64,000 nucleotides of DNA, taken from the NCBI GenBank assembly GCA_037447655.1, contig JBBHKE010000658.1:1-64000 (forward strand). The letters run 5' to 3'. Within the stretch, counting starts at the first letter, position 1, and every line of letters starts with the position of its first letter. The notes beneath the pieces were generated by a model. The model had not been told where the DNA came from, ran no database searches, and worked only from the letters and a program-made list of their open reading frames with translations. Source of the stretch: Zygnema cylindricum (Eukaryota > Streptophyta > Zygnematophyceae > Zygnematales > Zygnemataceae). Positions 34,838 to 45,239 of the stretch are shown piece by piece. The translations under genes and the position numbers were made by a program.

Positions 34838-37740
34838 TTGAGTTAATTTGATTATTCTTTTCTCTCTATCTCTTTCCATCTGAATTCCCAAGATATATTC
34901 TGCCTCTCCTAAGTCTTTCATGTCAAATCTGCTCCTTAAATCTTTTTTTAACTTAATTATCTTTTCCATAGACTTACTTAATACCAGCAAATCATCTACA
35001 TAGATGGCAATAAAAATCTCTCCCTCATCCTCAAACATGTAAATTGAGTGGTTAGAGCTGCTTCTGACATATCCCAGATTAGTTAGGAATTCATCCGGTT
35101 TCTTATTCCATTGTCTAGGAGCCTGTTTCAGCCCATACGAAAGCTTGATAAGTATGCAAACCTGACTCTCTTCTTCTTCTTTCACAAATCCTTCTGGTTG
35201 TTTCATGAAAATCTCTTCCTCTAGCTCACCATTAAAGAAGGCAGTTTTAAGATCCATCAGATGGATCTCCATGTCTTCCGTTACAGCTAGACTGAGGATA
35301 ATCTTTACTGAGGGAAAGCGTACAACTGAATCAAAGGTCTCTTCATATTCAATTCCCTTCTTTTGAGTGAAACCCTTTGTTACTAGTCTTGCCTTATACC
35401 TCTCAACTGTATTATCTGGATTTAGTTTTAGTTTAAACACCAATTTACACCCAATCGGTTTTTTCTGTTTGGAGGGCAGTCCACTAATTATCATGAATTG
35501 GCTTCCATAATGGGAGCCATCTCATCATTAATGGTTGTGACCCATCTGTCCTTCCTAGGACTAGTTACTTCCTTTGAGTAATTATGGGGTTCATTTAGGA
35601 GTGACAGTTTTTTTAACTTGTTCGCTGCCAGTTTTTCTTACAGCCTTTTTGTTGCTCCTTCACCTTCCCTCAAACTCGGAGGCAAGAATGGATGGTAATC
35701 TGGGGTTTCTCTGAACCACTTCATCTGTTCCCTTTTTCATGGAGTGAGATTCTACTTCCTCCTCCTCTGAGTGAGCTGGTAGTTGCGAATCGAATAGTGG
35801 CTCGCTCTCGATGTGAGTTGCTTCTCAATGTGCAGTGATCTGTTGAGTCATGTTGTTGATTCATGTTGTTGTGAAGCAAGTCTGAATTTACTTCACTTTC
35901 TGATTCGAATATGACGTTGATAATTTTTCAATACTTGAAGGAATCTACAAATTTCCTTTCATCCATCACCACAAGATGTTTCACCATAATAATGTCTTGC
36001 TTCCCTTTGTCATCTTCATCATACCCCATTAAGTATCCAAGTTTTCCCGGAGCATCCAGTTTCTAGTTAGATTTGTCAATGTTCAAACTATATATTTGGC
36101 TTCCAAACAAAGTTAGATTAAACACACTTGGCTTCCAACCGATCCATCTCTCATACAGTGTTTTCCCCTTTGACAGGTGAGGTAATAACTCTATTTTTAA
36201 TATAGTTTGCACAATTCATGGCTTCTGCCCAGTAGCATCTTCCTATTTTCTTATCTGTTAGCATACTCCGGGCAGTGTCACCTAAAGTTCTGTTCAACCT
36301 TTCAGCTACACCATTCTGTTCTGGATTATCTGGAACCGTTTTTTGGTGTTGCACTCCCTCATCTTTCAAGAACTCTTCAAACTGATTAGATGTGTATTCC
36401 CCCCCCATTATCACTCCTAATTCTCTTAATGGGAGTTCCATGAAGCTTTTCACTCCAAGCTTTGTACCCTTTAAAGTATATCGGTGCCTCGGACTTTGAT
36501 TTAAAAAAATGAACTCTCTAGTATCTAGACCAATCATCAGTTATAGTGAGCATGAATATTTCCCCTCCCACTAAGTGGCTGGTCCCCAAATATTTGTGTG
36601 GACCAGATCCAAGACCTTTTCTCCTTTATATTTAACAGATTTGGGAAAGGGCAATGTTGGGCCTTACCTTGGGCACATCCGCCACAATCACTCATCATGT
36701 CATTACCCCCAAACTTAATACCTTCCACTACTCCCAGCCTTTTCATTTATATCAATCAGTCTAGATGCATATGACCCAAACGTTTATGCCATATCATCAT
36801 ATCAAGGACACCAACATAATAAGCTCTTTTCTTTTCATTACTCATGTTCACCCCAAATATTCTTTGGCTGCCCTTCTCAACCGTAAAGTACATCGCATCA
36901 TCAAACTTAGCTGTAAAGAATCCTTTATTAGTGTAGGTCTCAAAGTCTTTTTCATCCAAAACACAAGTTGAGATCAGATTCTTACTCAGCTGAAGTATGT
37001 AAAGCACATCTGAGAAAGTGACTATGGACATATGACCTTTCACTAGTACTTTGAGATCTACCGATCCCACAAAGTCTTTAGTCACTATTGTCCCATCCCC
37101 GTACTCTATCTCTACGGTGGGAATCTTCCTCAGCTTTGTAAACAACTGTTTTTCACGGCACATATGCATTCAGGCACCTGAGTCTATGATCCAACCTTCT
37201 TTCGGAGCTTCTCGGAGAGCTTCGAGCGCAAACTTCTGCTTTTATGGGATCTTTGTCTCCTCCAATTTCTCATTGAGGAGAAGTTCTCTGTCATCCTCAT
37301 CAGAGATCTCTTGATCTATGAGTTATCCGTTTACTTGTGTAGTCACAAGTGCCTTTTTCTTTCCTCCAGAAGATCCATCTGTATAGTTCCCTTTGAGCCT
37401 TAGCTCAGATAGCTTGGTGTACTCTACCATGTAGTGACCTGGTTTCTTGCAAAAAAGGTAGAGTCTTTTCGGAGTCCTGGATCCTCCTTGTTGATTTCCA
37501 CCTTAGCCAACATCTCCATAAGGTTTCTTCGGATCTTTGTTCCACCGGTCTGTTCTAGCGGCCAAAGCTTAGATGCTCTTTGATCCTCTTTGGATCTCAA
37601 TGGTGTTCTCTCAGACAAGAATTATTCACACAACCGAGCTCCAGATCCATAGGCTGTCATCCAGACCTTGAACTCGATTTACCATATTCTCGTAATCATC
37701 TAGTAGCTTCATGATCAATGTATTGACCTTTCCTTTCGTG
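34838..37740 (-). pseudogene. Copia C gag (3' part) to RT, broken
   Basis: Minus-strand pieces include a gag tail (NTLIMKLLDDYENMVNRVQ), a knuckle that has lost cysteines (LFCKKPGHYMVEY) and protease IIDSGA followed by an in-frame TGA near 37170. The pre-integrase domain (WHKRLGHMHLD) and integrase with GGEYTSNQF and NPEQNGVAERLNRT follow, then RT with YVDD near 35000. Several stops and shifts separate them. Copia B interrupts it at 37741-37745. Confidence 0.85.
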
Positions 37741-37745
37741 GTTCT

Positions 37746-38794
37746 TGAAACTCTGAGACCTCCATAAGTCCTCAGAGTGGACAGCTTCCAAGAAGCCTCT
37801 AGGATAATCCTGACCCCTTTGTGTTTAAGCAAAAATAACTGCCACCTTGGCAGACAAAAACTCTGACCAACTTCACCCCTGTGAAGACAAGACTCCCCTG
37901 AGTCGATAGCAAAAAGAATCTCTGAATTTGCTCCCCTGAGCAGTAAGTTATGGAGGGTCAAAGTTGACCTTTTGTACAGAAGCTCTCTGGGAGAGGGGGT
38001 CCTATCTTCTAATTTTTCTAAGTCCTATCTCTCTCACAGACTCTATCTACTGATGTACGGAACCAATCAGAATTGAGTTCCGTACGCAAAAGTACAGCTG
38101 CCGGTGTACTTTATGTACGGACATTGTACGACATTGCCAAAATGTCGACACATGTCAAATCAGGATTCGTTGCCATAATCTCCGGAGATTCCACAATCCA
38201 ACGGAATTTCGCCACGCGTCATCCGATGTGGCGATGGCCACAAACCGCCGAAATCTTCCTCCGCGATCTCGGCGCTAATACCGGCCGTCCGATTAAATTC
38301 GGCTTTAATCGTAGCCGTAATAAATACATGTGAGGTATTAGTTTCATTTACGAAACAAATGCGCGGTACTGATTTGGGTCCGTACTGTTAGTCGTACATT
38401 ATATATTACTGGATCTATGTATCCCGTATTTCATTGCAGTTAAATGGTTTTTCGCACGTATACCTATTTAAATAACTATCAAACTATATGCTACGTAACA
38501 TTACCGTTAGACTAAACGGCTAAGGCTACCGGCTATTTCCTGTCTGCCGGCCGGTAGGTACAAGGATCAAATCCTCCCGCCGGCATATAAATTTTACTTA
38601 AATAAATAAACCCTAATATAAATTTCCCGTAAACCTCAGGATAGCCAAGGTAGCCATGGCTCTAGCTATCTCTCCAATTTCTCAGTGACTGCGACAAGTT
38701 TGAGAGTTGGAGAGAGAAGTTAGAGATAGACTGCCTCGACTTCTATATTTCTTTTCAGACCTAGAAAATACTAATAAAACCATTAGTTTCTACA
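37746..38794 (-). repeat. 3' LTR of copia B
   Basis: In the minus sense it starts TGTAGAAACTAATGG and ends GAGTTTCA. 1049 bp. Carries the antisense tRNA-like module at about 38500-38587 and the shared core at about 38650-38700. Confidence 0.93.
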
Positions 38795-38807
38795 CTCCCC
38801 TTATTTT
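38795..38807 (-). promoter_or_regulatory. Polypurine tract of copia B
   Basis: AAAATAAGGGGAG in the minus sense lies between the stop codon and the 3' LTR, the expected plus-strand primer position. Confidence 0.85.
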
Positions 38808-41800
38808 CTAGTCAATCTTTAATTTCAGACCACACTTCTCCCTGCAAAAAATTAGCTTAGGGGAAGGCACAGGTTTGGTCATCATATCTGCTACCATCTC
38901 ACTATCTGGTCTGTACTCTAAACTGATTATTTTGTTTTCTACTTTCTCTCTAACAAAGCTGAGTCTGATGTCCATGTGTTTGGCTTTAAAATGGTGTTTA
39001 GGATTGGCAGAAATAGCGATTGCTGCCTGATTATCACAAAATATTTTCTGCACACCACTCTTAAGGTGACCAAGCTCACCAAGCAAAGACTTGACCCACA
39101 TCAATTCTTTTACAGCAGAGCAAGAGGCCATATACTCAGCCTCCATGGTGGACTGAGCAATAACCTTTTGCTGTTTGCTACTCCAACAGCAAGCCCCATC
39201 ACCCACATATAATACATATCCAGAAGTACATCTCCTCATCGGAGCATCACCATAACTGGCATCACTCCAAGTAGTGATGTCAGTATTCTCCCCACCCAAA
39301 TGCAACCATAGATCTCTAGTTCCTACCAAGTATCTAAGGACTCTCTTAGCTGCCTCCCAATCCTTCTTAGTGGGAGCATTTAGACTTCTACTCAGCACTC
39401 CTATAGCTGCAGCTAAATCCGGCCGGGTACAATTCATAAAATAGATTAGACTTCCCACTACTTGCCTGTAAGGAATAGTCTGCATGAACTTCTGTTCATC
39501 AGGAGATAATTCCTCGTCTAAGACTATGACTCCTTCTTCCTCACTCCCCTCACTTCCCTTCTTCAATTCTATTGGAGTTGTACAACTATTAGCTTTATCC
39601 ATTTGAAATTTTTCAAGCATGTTCCCTATTGCTTCCTTTTGAGTCAATCTTATATTTTTTCTTTCACGGTCTCTCTCTACTTGAATTCCCAAAATATATT
39701 TTGCTTCCCCCATATCCTTCATTTCAAATCTCCCCTTAAGATCGGTTTTCAGTTTATTAATTTTTTCCATTGATTTACTTAAAACAAGCAAATCATCAAC
39801 ATAAATTGCAATAAATATAAAACCTTCCTCATCTTCGAAAACATAGATTGAGTGATCTGAGCTGATCCGAATATATCCTAGACCGGTAAGAAACTCATCA
39901 AGCTTCTTATTCCACTGTCGAGGCGCCTGTTTCAAACCATAAAGAGATTTAATCAGCCGGCATACCTTACTCTCCTCTCCTTCTTCCACAAACCCTTCGG
40001 GTTGTCGCATGAAGATCTCCTCTTCCAATTCTCCATGCAAAAAGGCTGTTTTGATGTCCATCTGATGCACTTCCATGTCTTCCGCCGCTGCTAAACTGAG
40101 AAGTATGCGGACGGAGGGAAATCTGACCATCGGGGCAAAGGTTTCCTCGTAGTAAATTCCTTCCTTTTGTGTAAATCCCTTTGCCACTAATCTGGCCTTG
40201 TAGCGCTCGATTGTGTTATCTGGGTTCAGTTTTAGTTTGAAAACCCACTTACAACCGATTGGTTTTCGGTTAGGTGGACAGTCCACCAGCTCCCAAGTAT
40301 CGGCTGCCATGATTGAAGCCATCTCCTCATTGATGGCTGTCTTCCACCGGTTTCTTTCTGGACAAGTCATCGCCTCTCGATAAGTTTGAGGTTCATCTTG
40401 ATGAGATAGTTTAGTTACCTTGTTATTAACCTGTTTTTCTTGCAGTCTTTTGCTACTTCTCCTCCCCCCCTCAAAATCTGAGGCCGGAATAGATGGTTCT
40501 CGTGGATTCTTTCGAACAAACTCGGCTTCTCCCCTATCCATTGATTCGGAATCAATTTCCACCACGTCTTCCGCTTCGAGTAGAGTTGTCACTGGAGTTT
40601 CCACAGCCGAGTCCTTTTCGGTCTGATTTGTTCCTGCAAGAATGTCATCGTCTCTAAAACCTGGAAAGTTAGGAAGCTCAAAGTCATCAGAATTTTCTGA
40701 CTCAAATCTGATTTTTACTGACTTTGTATATTTGAAGGGATCCACAGACTTTCCTTCATCCATAACTACTAGATGCTTTACTAAGATTATATCTTCTCTT
40801 TTTAGATCATAAACTCTATATCCTTTAACATCCTCATCATATCCTAATAAGTATCCCGGTTTTCCTTTAGGATCTAGCTTCCAATTAGACCGATCTGTAT
40901 CTAGACTGAATACTTGACTGCCGAAAACCTTTAAATGAGATAAGTCTGGTTTCCGGCCTGTCCATCTCTCATAAGGTGTTTGATCTTTTATAGCTGAAGT
41001 AAGAACTCTATTTTTGAGGTAATTAGCACAGTTCATTGCTTCTGCCCAAAACCTTTTTCCTATCTTCTTATCCGACAACATACTTCTAGAACTATCACTT
41101 AGTGTTCTATTTAACCTTTCAGCTACCCCATTCTGTCCCGGATTTTCTGGAACTGTCTTTTGGTGTTGAACCCCATCTTCCCTCAAAAAATCCTCAAACT
41201 GGTTAGAAGTATACTCTCCACCATTGTCACTCCTTACTCTCTTGATTGGAGTTTCATGGAGTTTTTTGCTCCATGCTTTATATTGTCTAAAACAGTCCTC
41301 AGCCTCTGACTTGTTTTTCAAAAAATATACTCGCGAATACCGAGACCAATCATCAGTTATAGTCATCATAAATCTCTTCCCCCCCGGTGAGGTCACTCTA
41401 GCCGGTCCCCAAATATCTGTGTGTACTAGATCTAGAAGTTTTTCTCCCTTGTAGGTGGCTGTTTTTGGAAAGGGTAATCTGTGTGCTTTACCTTGATCAC
41501 ACCCACTACAATCACTTATATCATCACTCTCACTGAACTGAATCCCTTCCACCACTCCCATCTTTTTCATCTCTCTTAACTTATCTAGATTCATATGCCC
41601 AAGCCTCTTATGCCACATCATAATATCATGAACACCAGCATAATAAAGTTTCTTCGTTTCATTACTTAAGATCAGCCTAAACATCCCATGGCTACCTTTC
41701 TCAGCAATGAAATAGACATCCTCCTCAAAACTAGCAGTAAAGACTCCTTCCCTAGTGCTAGTGAAAAAACCCTTATCATCTAATACTGATGTAGAGATAA

Positions 41801-43163
41801 GGTTTTTGTTCAGCTCCGGAATAAACAATACATCGGAGAATGTTAATATGGATGTCTTTCCTTTTACTAACACTTTCAGGTCTACCGATCCTACAAGAGT
41901 AGTGGTGACTATCCTCCCATCCCCGTACTCTATCTCTACGGTGGGAATCTTTCTTATCTTAGTGAACAGGTGTCTATCCTTACACATGTGCATCGAGGCA
42001 CCTGAATCTATAATCCAGCCTGCTTCACCTTTCAATCCACCGTAAGCACATTTCTGCCTTCGTGGAATTTCAACCTCAGTTTTCGCCTCCAACTCCTCAT
42101 CCAAAAGGAGCTCATCGTCCTCGTCCTCGGATTCCGCCTCAAGTACCTGTGTGACAAGGGCCTTTTTCTTTCCTCTCGGGGTACCACCGGTCTGCCCCTC
42201 CTTTAACCGAAGCTCGGTTAGCTTGGTGCACTCTGCCATATAGTGCCCCGGTTTCTTACAAAAATGACATAAACCTTTGGGAGCCCTTGGTTCGAACTCG
42301 CCAACCTGTTTTTTCTGCTCCCTACCCCCATAGTTTCCGACTGGTTTCCGGGAATCCTTGTTCCTCCAATCGGTCGCTGTTGCCAAGGCTTGGCCACTCT
42401 TTCCTCCCCTTCGGATCTCAATCGTATTCTCTCGAACGAGAATCATCCCTACCACTGAGTTCCATATCCACCTTGAGTCCGGCAAGTCCTGCACACGGTT
42501 GACTATGTTCTCGAACTCATCAGGTAACTTCATTAGTAAACAGTTAACTTTTTCTTTTTCACTAAAAACTTTACCCGCACTCTCTAGCTCCATGAAGACT
42601 GTAGCAAGCTCATTGCAAAAATCCAACATATTTCCCCCTTTGTATACATTCTCCTTAACTTTCTGATCAGCCAACTGTTGTTGCTGAATCGTACCACTTC
42701 GGTACATCTCTATGAGAGCCATCCAAAGATCGTATGCCCTCTCTACCTGCAAATGAGGACATGCAAGTCCTTGAGTGAGATGGCGTAGGATGAAGTGCTT
42801 TGCTTCCATATTGTTGAAGTCCCAGGTTTCAGTATCATTCTCCTTGTTCCTCGGAATAGGTGACATGAATGCTAAACCAGTTGCTATTGGTGTGGTCGCC
42901 TCCTTCTCCTTTCCTTTGTCCACCACCTCTCCTTCCTTTGTTTCCTCCGTTGAAGGTGAATCCTCTTTCCTGTTGAATCTGCTTCCTTTAAACCCTGGAG
43001 GAATTCCAAGACTTGATCGCCCCAATCGTCCACTCACTATCCCCCAAAACCTTTTTTCGCATAGAGCTCCTATCATCATACTTTCCCAGTATATGAAGCC
43101 AGTTCCATTAAAGATTGGTACCCTAGAGGGTGGGCTTATAACCTGAAACTCTGAGACCTCCAT
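38808..43163 (-). CDS. Copia B gag-pol polyprotein, 1451 residues, intact
   Basis: One frame encodes all Ty1/copia functions in the standard order. Gag carries a CCHC knuckle at residues 299-312 (CHFCKKPGHYMAEC). Aspartic protease has DSGAS at 386-390. Integrase has H518/H523 and C552/C555 and the triad D583, D646, E682 with exact 35-residue spacing. RT has D1036 and YVDD at 1121-1124, and RNase H has D1301, E1341/E1343 and D1377. Every catalytic residue is present, so it looks competent. The ATG at 43163-43161 lies inside the 5' LTR, so the first 20 nt of the gene are LTR sequence and residues 7-12 are encoded by the primer-binding site. The start is supported by conservation of the same layout in copies A, C and D. 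Like most copia elements it has no envelope gene. Confidence 0.93.
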   Translation of the reverse strand: MEVSEFQVISPPSRVPIFNGTGFIYWESMMIGALCEKRFWGIVSGRLGRSSLGIPPGFKGSRFNRKEDSPSTEETKEGEVVDKGKEKEATTPIATGLAFMSPIPRNKENDTETWDFNNMEAKHFILRHLTQGLACPHLQVERAYDLWMALIEMYRSGTIQQQQLADQKVKENVYKGGNMLDFCNELATVFMELESAGKVFSEKEKVNCLLMKLPDEFENIVNRVQDLPDSRWIWNSVVGMILVRENTIEIRRGGKSGQALATATDWRNKDSRKPVGNYGGREQKKQVGEFEPRAPKGLCHFCKKPGHYMAECTKLTELRLKEGQTGGTPRGKKKALVTQVLEAESEDEDDELLLDEELEAKTEVEIPRRQKCAYGGLKGEAGWIIDSGASMHMCKDRHLFTKIRKIPTVEIEYGDGRIVTTTLVGSVDLKVLVKGKTSILTFSDVLFIPELNKNLISTSVLDDKGFFTSTREGVFTASFEEDVYFIAEKGSHGMFRLILSNETKKLYYAGVHDIMMWHKRLGHMNLDKLREMKKMGVVEGIQFSESDDISDCSGCDQGKAHRLPFPKTATYKGEKLLDLVHTDIWGPARVTSPGGKRFMMTITDDWSRYSRVYFLKNKSEAEDCFRQYKAWSKKLHETPIKRVRSDNGGEYTSNQFEDFLREDGVQHQKTVPENPGQNGVAERLNRTLSDSSRSMLSDKKIGKRFWAEAMNCANYLKNRVLTSAIKDQTPYERWTGRKPDLSHLKVFGSQVFSLDTDRSNWKLDPKGKPGYLLGYDEDVKGYRVYDLKREDIILVKHLVVMDEGKSVDPFKYTKSVKIRFESENSDDFELPNFPGFRDDDILAGTNQTEKDSAVETPVTTLLEAEDVVEIDSESMDRGEAEFVRKNPREPSIPASDFEGGRRSSKRLQEKQVNNKVTKLSHQDEPQTYREAMTCPERNRWKTAINEEMASIMAADTWELVDCPPNRKPIGCKWVFKLKLNPDNTIERYKARLVAKGFTQKEGIYYEETFAPMVRFPSVRILLSLAAAEDMEVHQMDIKTAFLHGELEEEIFMRQPEGFVEEGEESKVCRLIKSLYGLKQAPRQWNKKLDEFLTGLGYIRISSDHSIYVFEDEEGFIFIAIYVDDLLVLSKSMEKINKLKTDLKGRFEMKDMGEAKYILGIQVERDRERKNIRLTQKEAIGNMLEKFQMDKANSCTTPIELKKGSEGSEEEGVIVLDEELSPDEQKFMQTIPYRQVVGSLIYFMNCTRPDLAAAIGVLSRSLNAPTKKDWEAAKRVLRYLVGTRDLWLHLGGENTDITTWSDASYGDAPMRRCTSGYVLYVGDGACCWSSKQQKVIAQSTMEAEYMASCSAVKELMWVKSLLGELGHLKSGVQKIFCDNQAAIAISANPKHHFKAKHMDIRLSFVREKVENKIISLEYRPDSEMVADMMTKPVPSPKLIFCREKCGLKLKID
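43129..43143 (-). promoter_or_regulatory. Primer-binding site of copia B (two mismatches)
   Basis: GGTTATAAGCCCACC follows the LTR end directly. It differs at two adjacent positions from the 15-nt complement of the initiator tRNA-Met anticodon arm seen in copies A and D. The change alters gag from VMGPP to VISPP. Confidence 0.65.
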
Positions 43164-44192
43164 AAGTCCTCAGAGTGGACAGCTTCCAAGAAGCCTCTAG
43201 GATAATCCTGACCCCTTTGTGTTTAAGCAAAAATAACTGCCACCCTGGCAGACAAAAACTCTGACCAACTTCACCCCTGTGAAGACAAGACTCCCTTGAG
43301 TCGATAGCAAAAAGAATCTCTGAATTTGCTCCCCTGAGCAGTAAGTTATGGAGGGTCAAAGTTGACCTTTTGTACAGAAGCTCTCTGGGAGAGGGGGTCC
43401 TATCTTCTAATTTTTCTAAGTCCTATCTCTCTCACAGACTCTATCTACTGATGTACGGAACCAATCAGAATTGAGTTCCGTACGCAAAAGTACAGCTGCC
43501 GGTGTACTTTATGTACGGACATTGTACGACATTGCCAAAATGTCGACACATGTCAAATCCGGATTCGTTGCCATAATCTCCGGAGATTCCACAATCCAAC
43601 GGAATTTCGCCACGCGTCATCCGATGTGGCGATGGCCACAAACCGCCGAAATCTTCCTCCGCGATCTCGGCGCTAATACCGGCCGTCCGATTAAATTCGG
43701 CTTTAATCGTAGCCGTAATAAATACATGCGAGGTATTAGTTTCATTTACGAAACAAATGCGCGGTACTGATTTGGGTCCGTACTGTTAGTCGTACATTAT
43801 ATATTACTGGATCTATGTATCCAGTATTTCATTGCAGTTAAATGGTTTTTCGCACGTATACCTATTTAAATAACTATCAAACTATATTCTACGTAACATT
43901 ACCGCTAGACTAAACGGCTAAGGCTACCGGCTATTTCCTGTCTGCCGGCCGGTAGGTACAATGATCAAATCCTCCCACCGGCACATAACTTTTACTTAAA
44001 TAAATAAACCCTAATATAAATTTCCCGTAAACCTCAGGATAGCCAAGGTAGCCATGGCTCTAGCTATCTCTCCAATTTCTCAGTGACTGCGACAAGTTTG
44101 AGAGTTGGAGAGAGAAGTTAGAGATAGACTGCCTCGACTTCTATATTTCTTTTCAGACCTAGAAAATACTAATAAAACCATTAGTTTCTACA
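43144..44192 (-). repeat. 5' LTR of copia B
   Basis: Same length as the 3' LTR, with about 11 substitutions. Its last 20 nt contain the gag ATG. The antisense tRNA-like module is at about 43898-43985. Confidence 0.93.
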
Positions 44193-44197
44193 GTTCT

Positions 44198-44239
44198 CGC
44201 CCACCCAACACTCTCCAACTCCATGTACAAATATGTTAG
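44198..44239 (-). pseudogene. 42-bp sliver of copia C gag between two insertions
   Basis: Minus sense encodes LYMELESVGWAR, matching LFMELESAGK in the related gags. It joins the gag piece left of copia B to the one right of copia D, proving both are insertions in one gene. Confidence 0.8.
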
Positions 44240-45239
44240 TGTTGAAATCACTAGATTTATGAAGTATTTTCTACGTATGAGTAGACTAATAAAAAGGACA
44301 AAAGCACAAGCATGCCTGCCTCCACCTTCTCTCTCTAGCCCCCATACTTGTTGTAGTCATTGAAGGTGAACAAGAGTGGTGGAGCCATTGCTGCCTTTTT
44401 TCACAAGGAGGACTACAGAGTGACATAAGTCACTCTTAACAAAAAGGTTGAGTCCGACAAGACTCGAACCTCATACCAGCAAAGCTAGGCTTAGCCGTCA
44501 GCTTTAACCGGTCTGTCGTAGGAGTTCGTTTGACTACATAGGGTTAGATTTTAAACAGTGTGCAGGAACTCTAATCCGATTAACAGAATTACGGATAGAA
44601 AATATGGAGGCTACTTAACATATAGTGCGATCATGAATCCGCACGAAAGAAATGTACCGAACATTTAGTTCTACGGCTAATAAAAAAAGCCGGTTTGGAT
44701 CGGACGGCATGCATTATCGCCGAGATCCAGAAATGGCCGCTTTGGCGTTTTTTGGGCGTGTCATGACTTGGCGAAACGTAGCAAGATAGTAATGGGAAGC
44801 TGGAATCCTAAAGAGCATAAGGACAAGTCCGGACAAGACAGACGTCCACTCTATGGCCTTGTCGTACATAGGCCGCACAAAAATGACATTGACCATTCTA
44901 CCTTTATTTACTCTACACTTTTCTGAATGGTACGTACATCAGTAGATAGGGGTTGTGAGTGGGGTTTTGGACTTAGGGAATTTAGGAGGTAGCCCCCTCT
45001 CTCCCTCGAAGCTTGTAAAAATATTAGTATCTTTGCCACTTGATAATTAGTCGAATGGTTGGGCGTTTTCAGTGATTTTTTTTTGCTGTGGGCTCATGGG
45101 AGTCAAGACAACACAGGGGTGGAGTCAGATTGTTCATTTGCTTGCTTCTGTAGCAGTGGTCTTTGAAGAAGAAGGGTTAGTCAAGAATTATCTAAAGGCT
45201 TAATGTATTTTGTAGTCGAATGGGGGACACAGAGTTGCA
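44240..45239 (+). repeat. 5' LTR of copia D
   Basis: TGTTGAAATCACTAG ... GAGTTGCA. Contains the core TTGTTGTAGTCATTGAAGG...GAGCCATTGCTGCC, an antisense tRNA-like module at 44453-44520 (outer 7-nt arms TCCGACA and TGTCGTA) and the gag ATG at 45220. Confidence 0.85.

Larger units (their letters stand above)
37746..44192 (-). mobile_element. Copia B, complete young LTR retrotransposon (6447 bp)
   Basis: Two 1049-bp LTRs enclose one uninterrupted gag-pol frame. The 5-bp target duplication GTTCT lies at 37741-37745 and 44193-44197. A polypurine tract AAAATAAGGGGAG (38795-38807, minus sense) abuts the 3' LTR. By eye I count 11 substitutions and no indels between the LTRs (about 1%), so the insertion is recent. 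It lies inside the gag of copia C in the same orientation. Confidence 0.95.

Noticed and set aside
40420-43146. Plus-strand open frames of 60-123 codons across copia B
   Set aside because: They are antisense shadows of the gag-pol frame with no domain of their own.
44453-44520. Functional tRNA gene within the LTR
   Set aside because: The anticodon arm and part of the T stem do not pair properly and several copies lack a matching 5' acceptor strand, so only a tRNA-like relic is supported.
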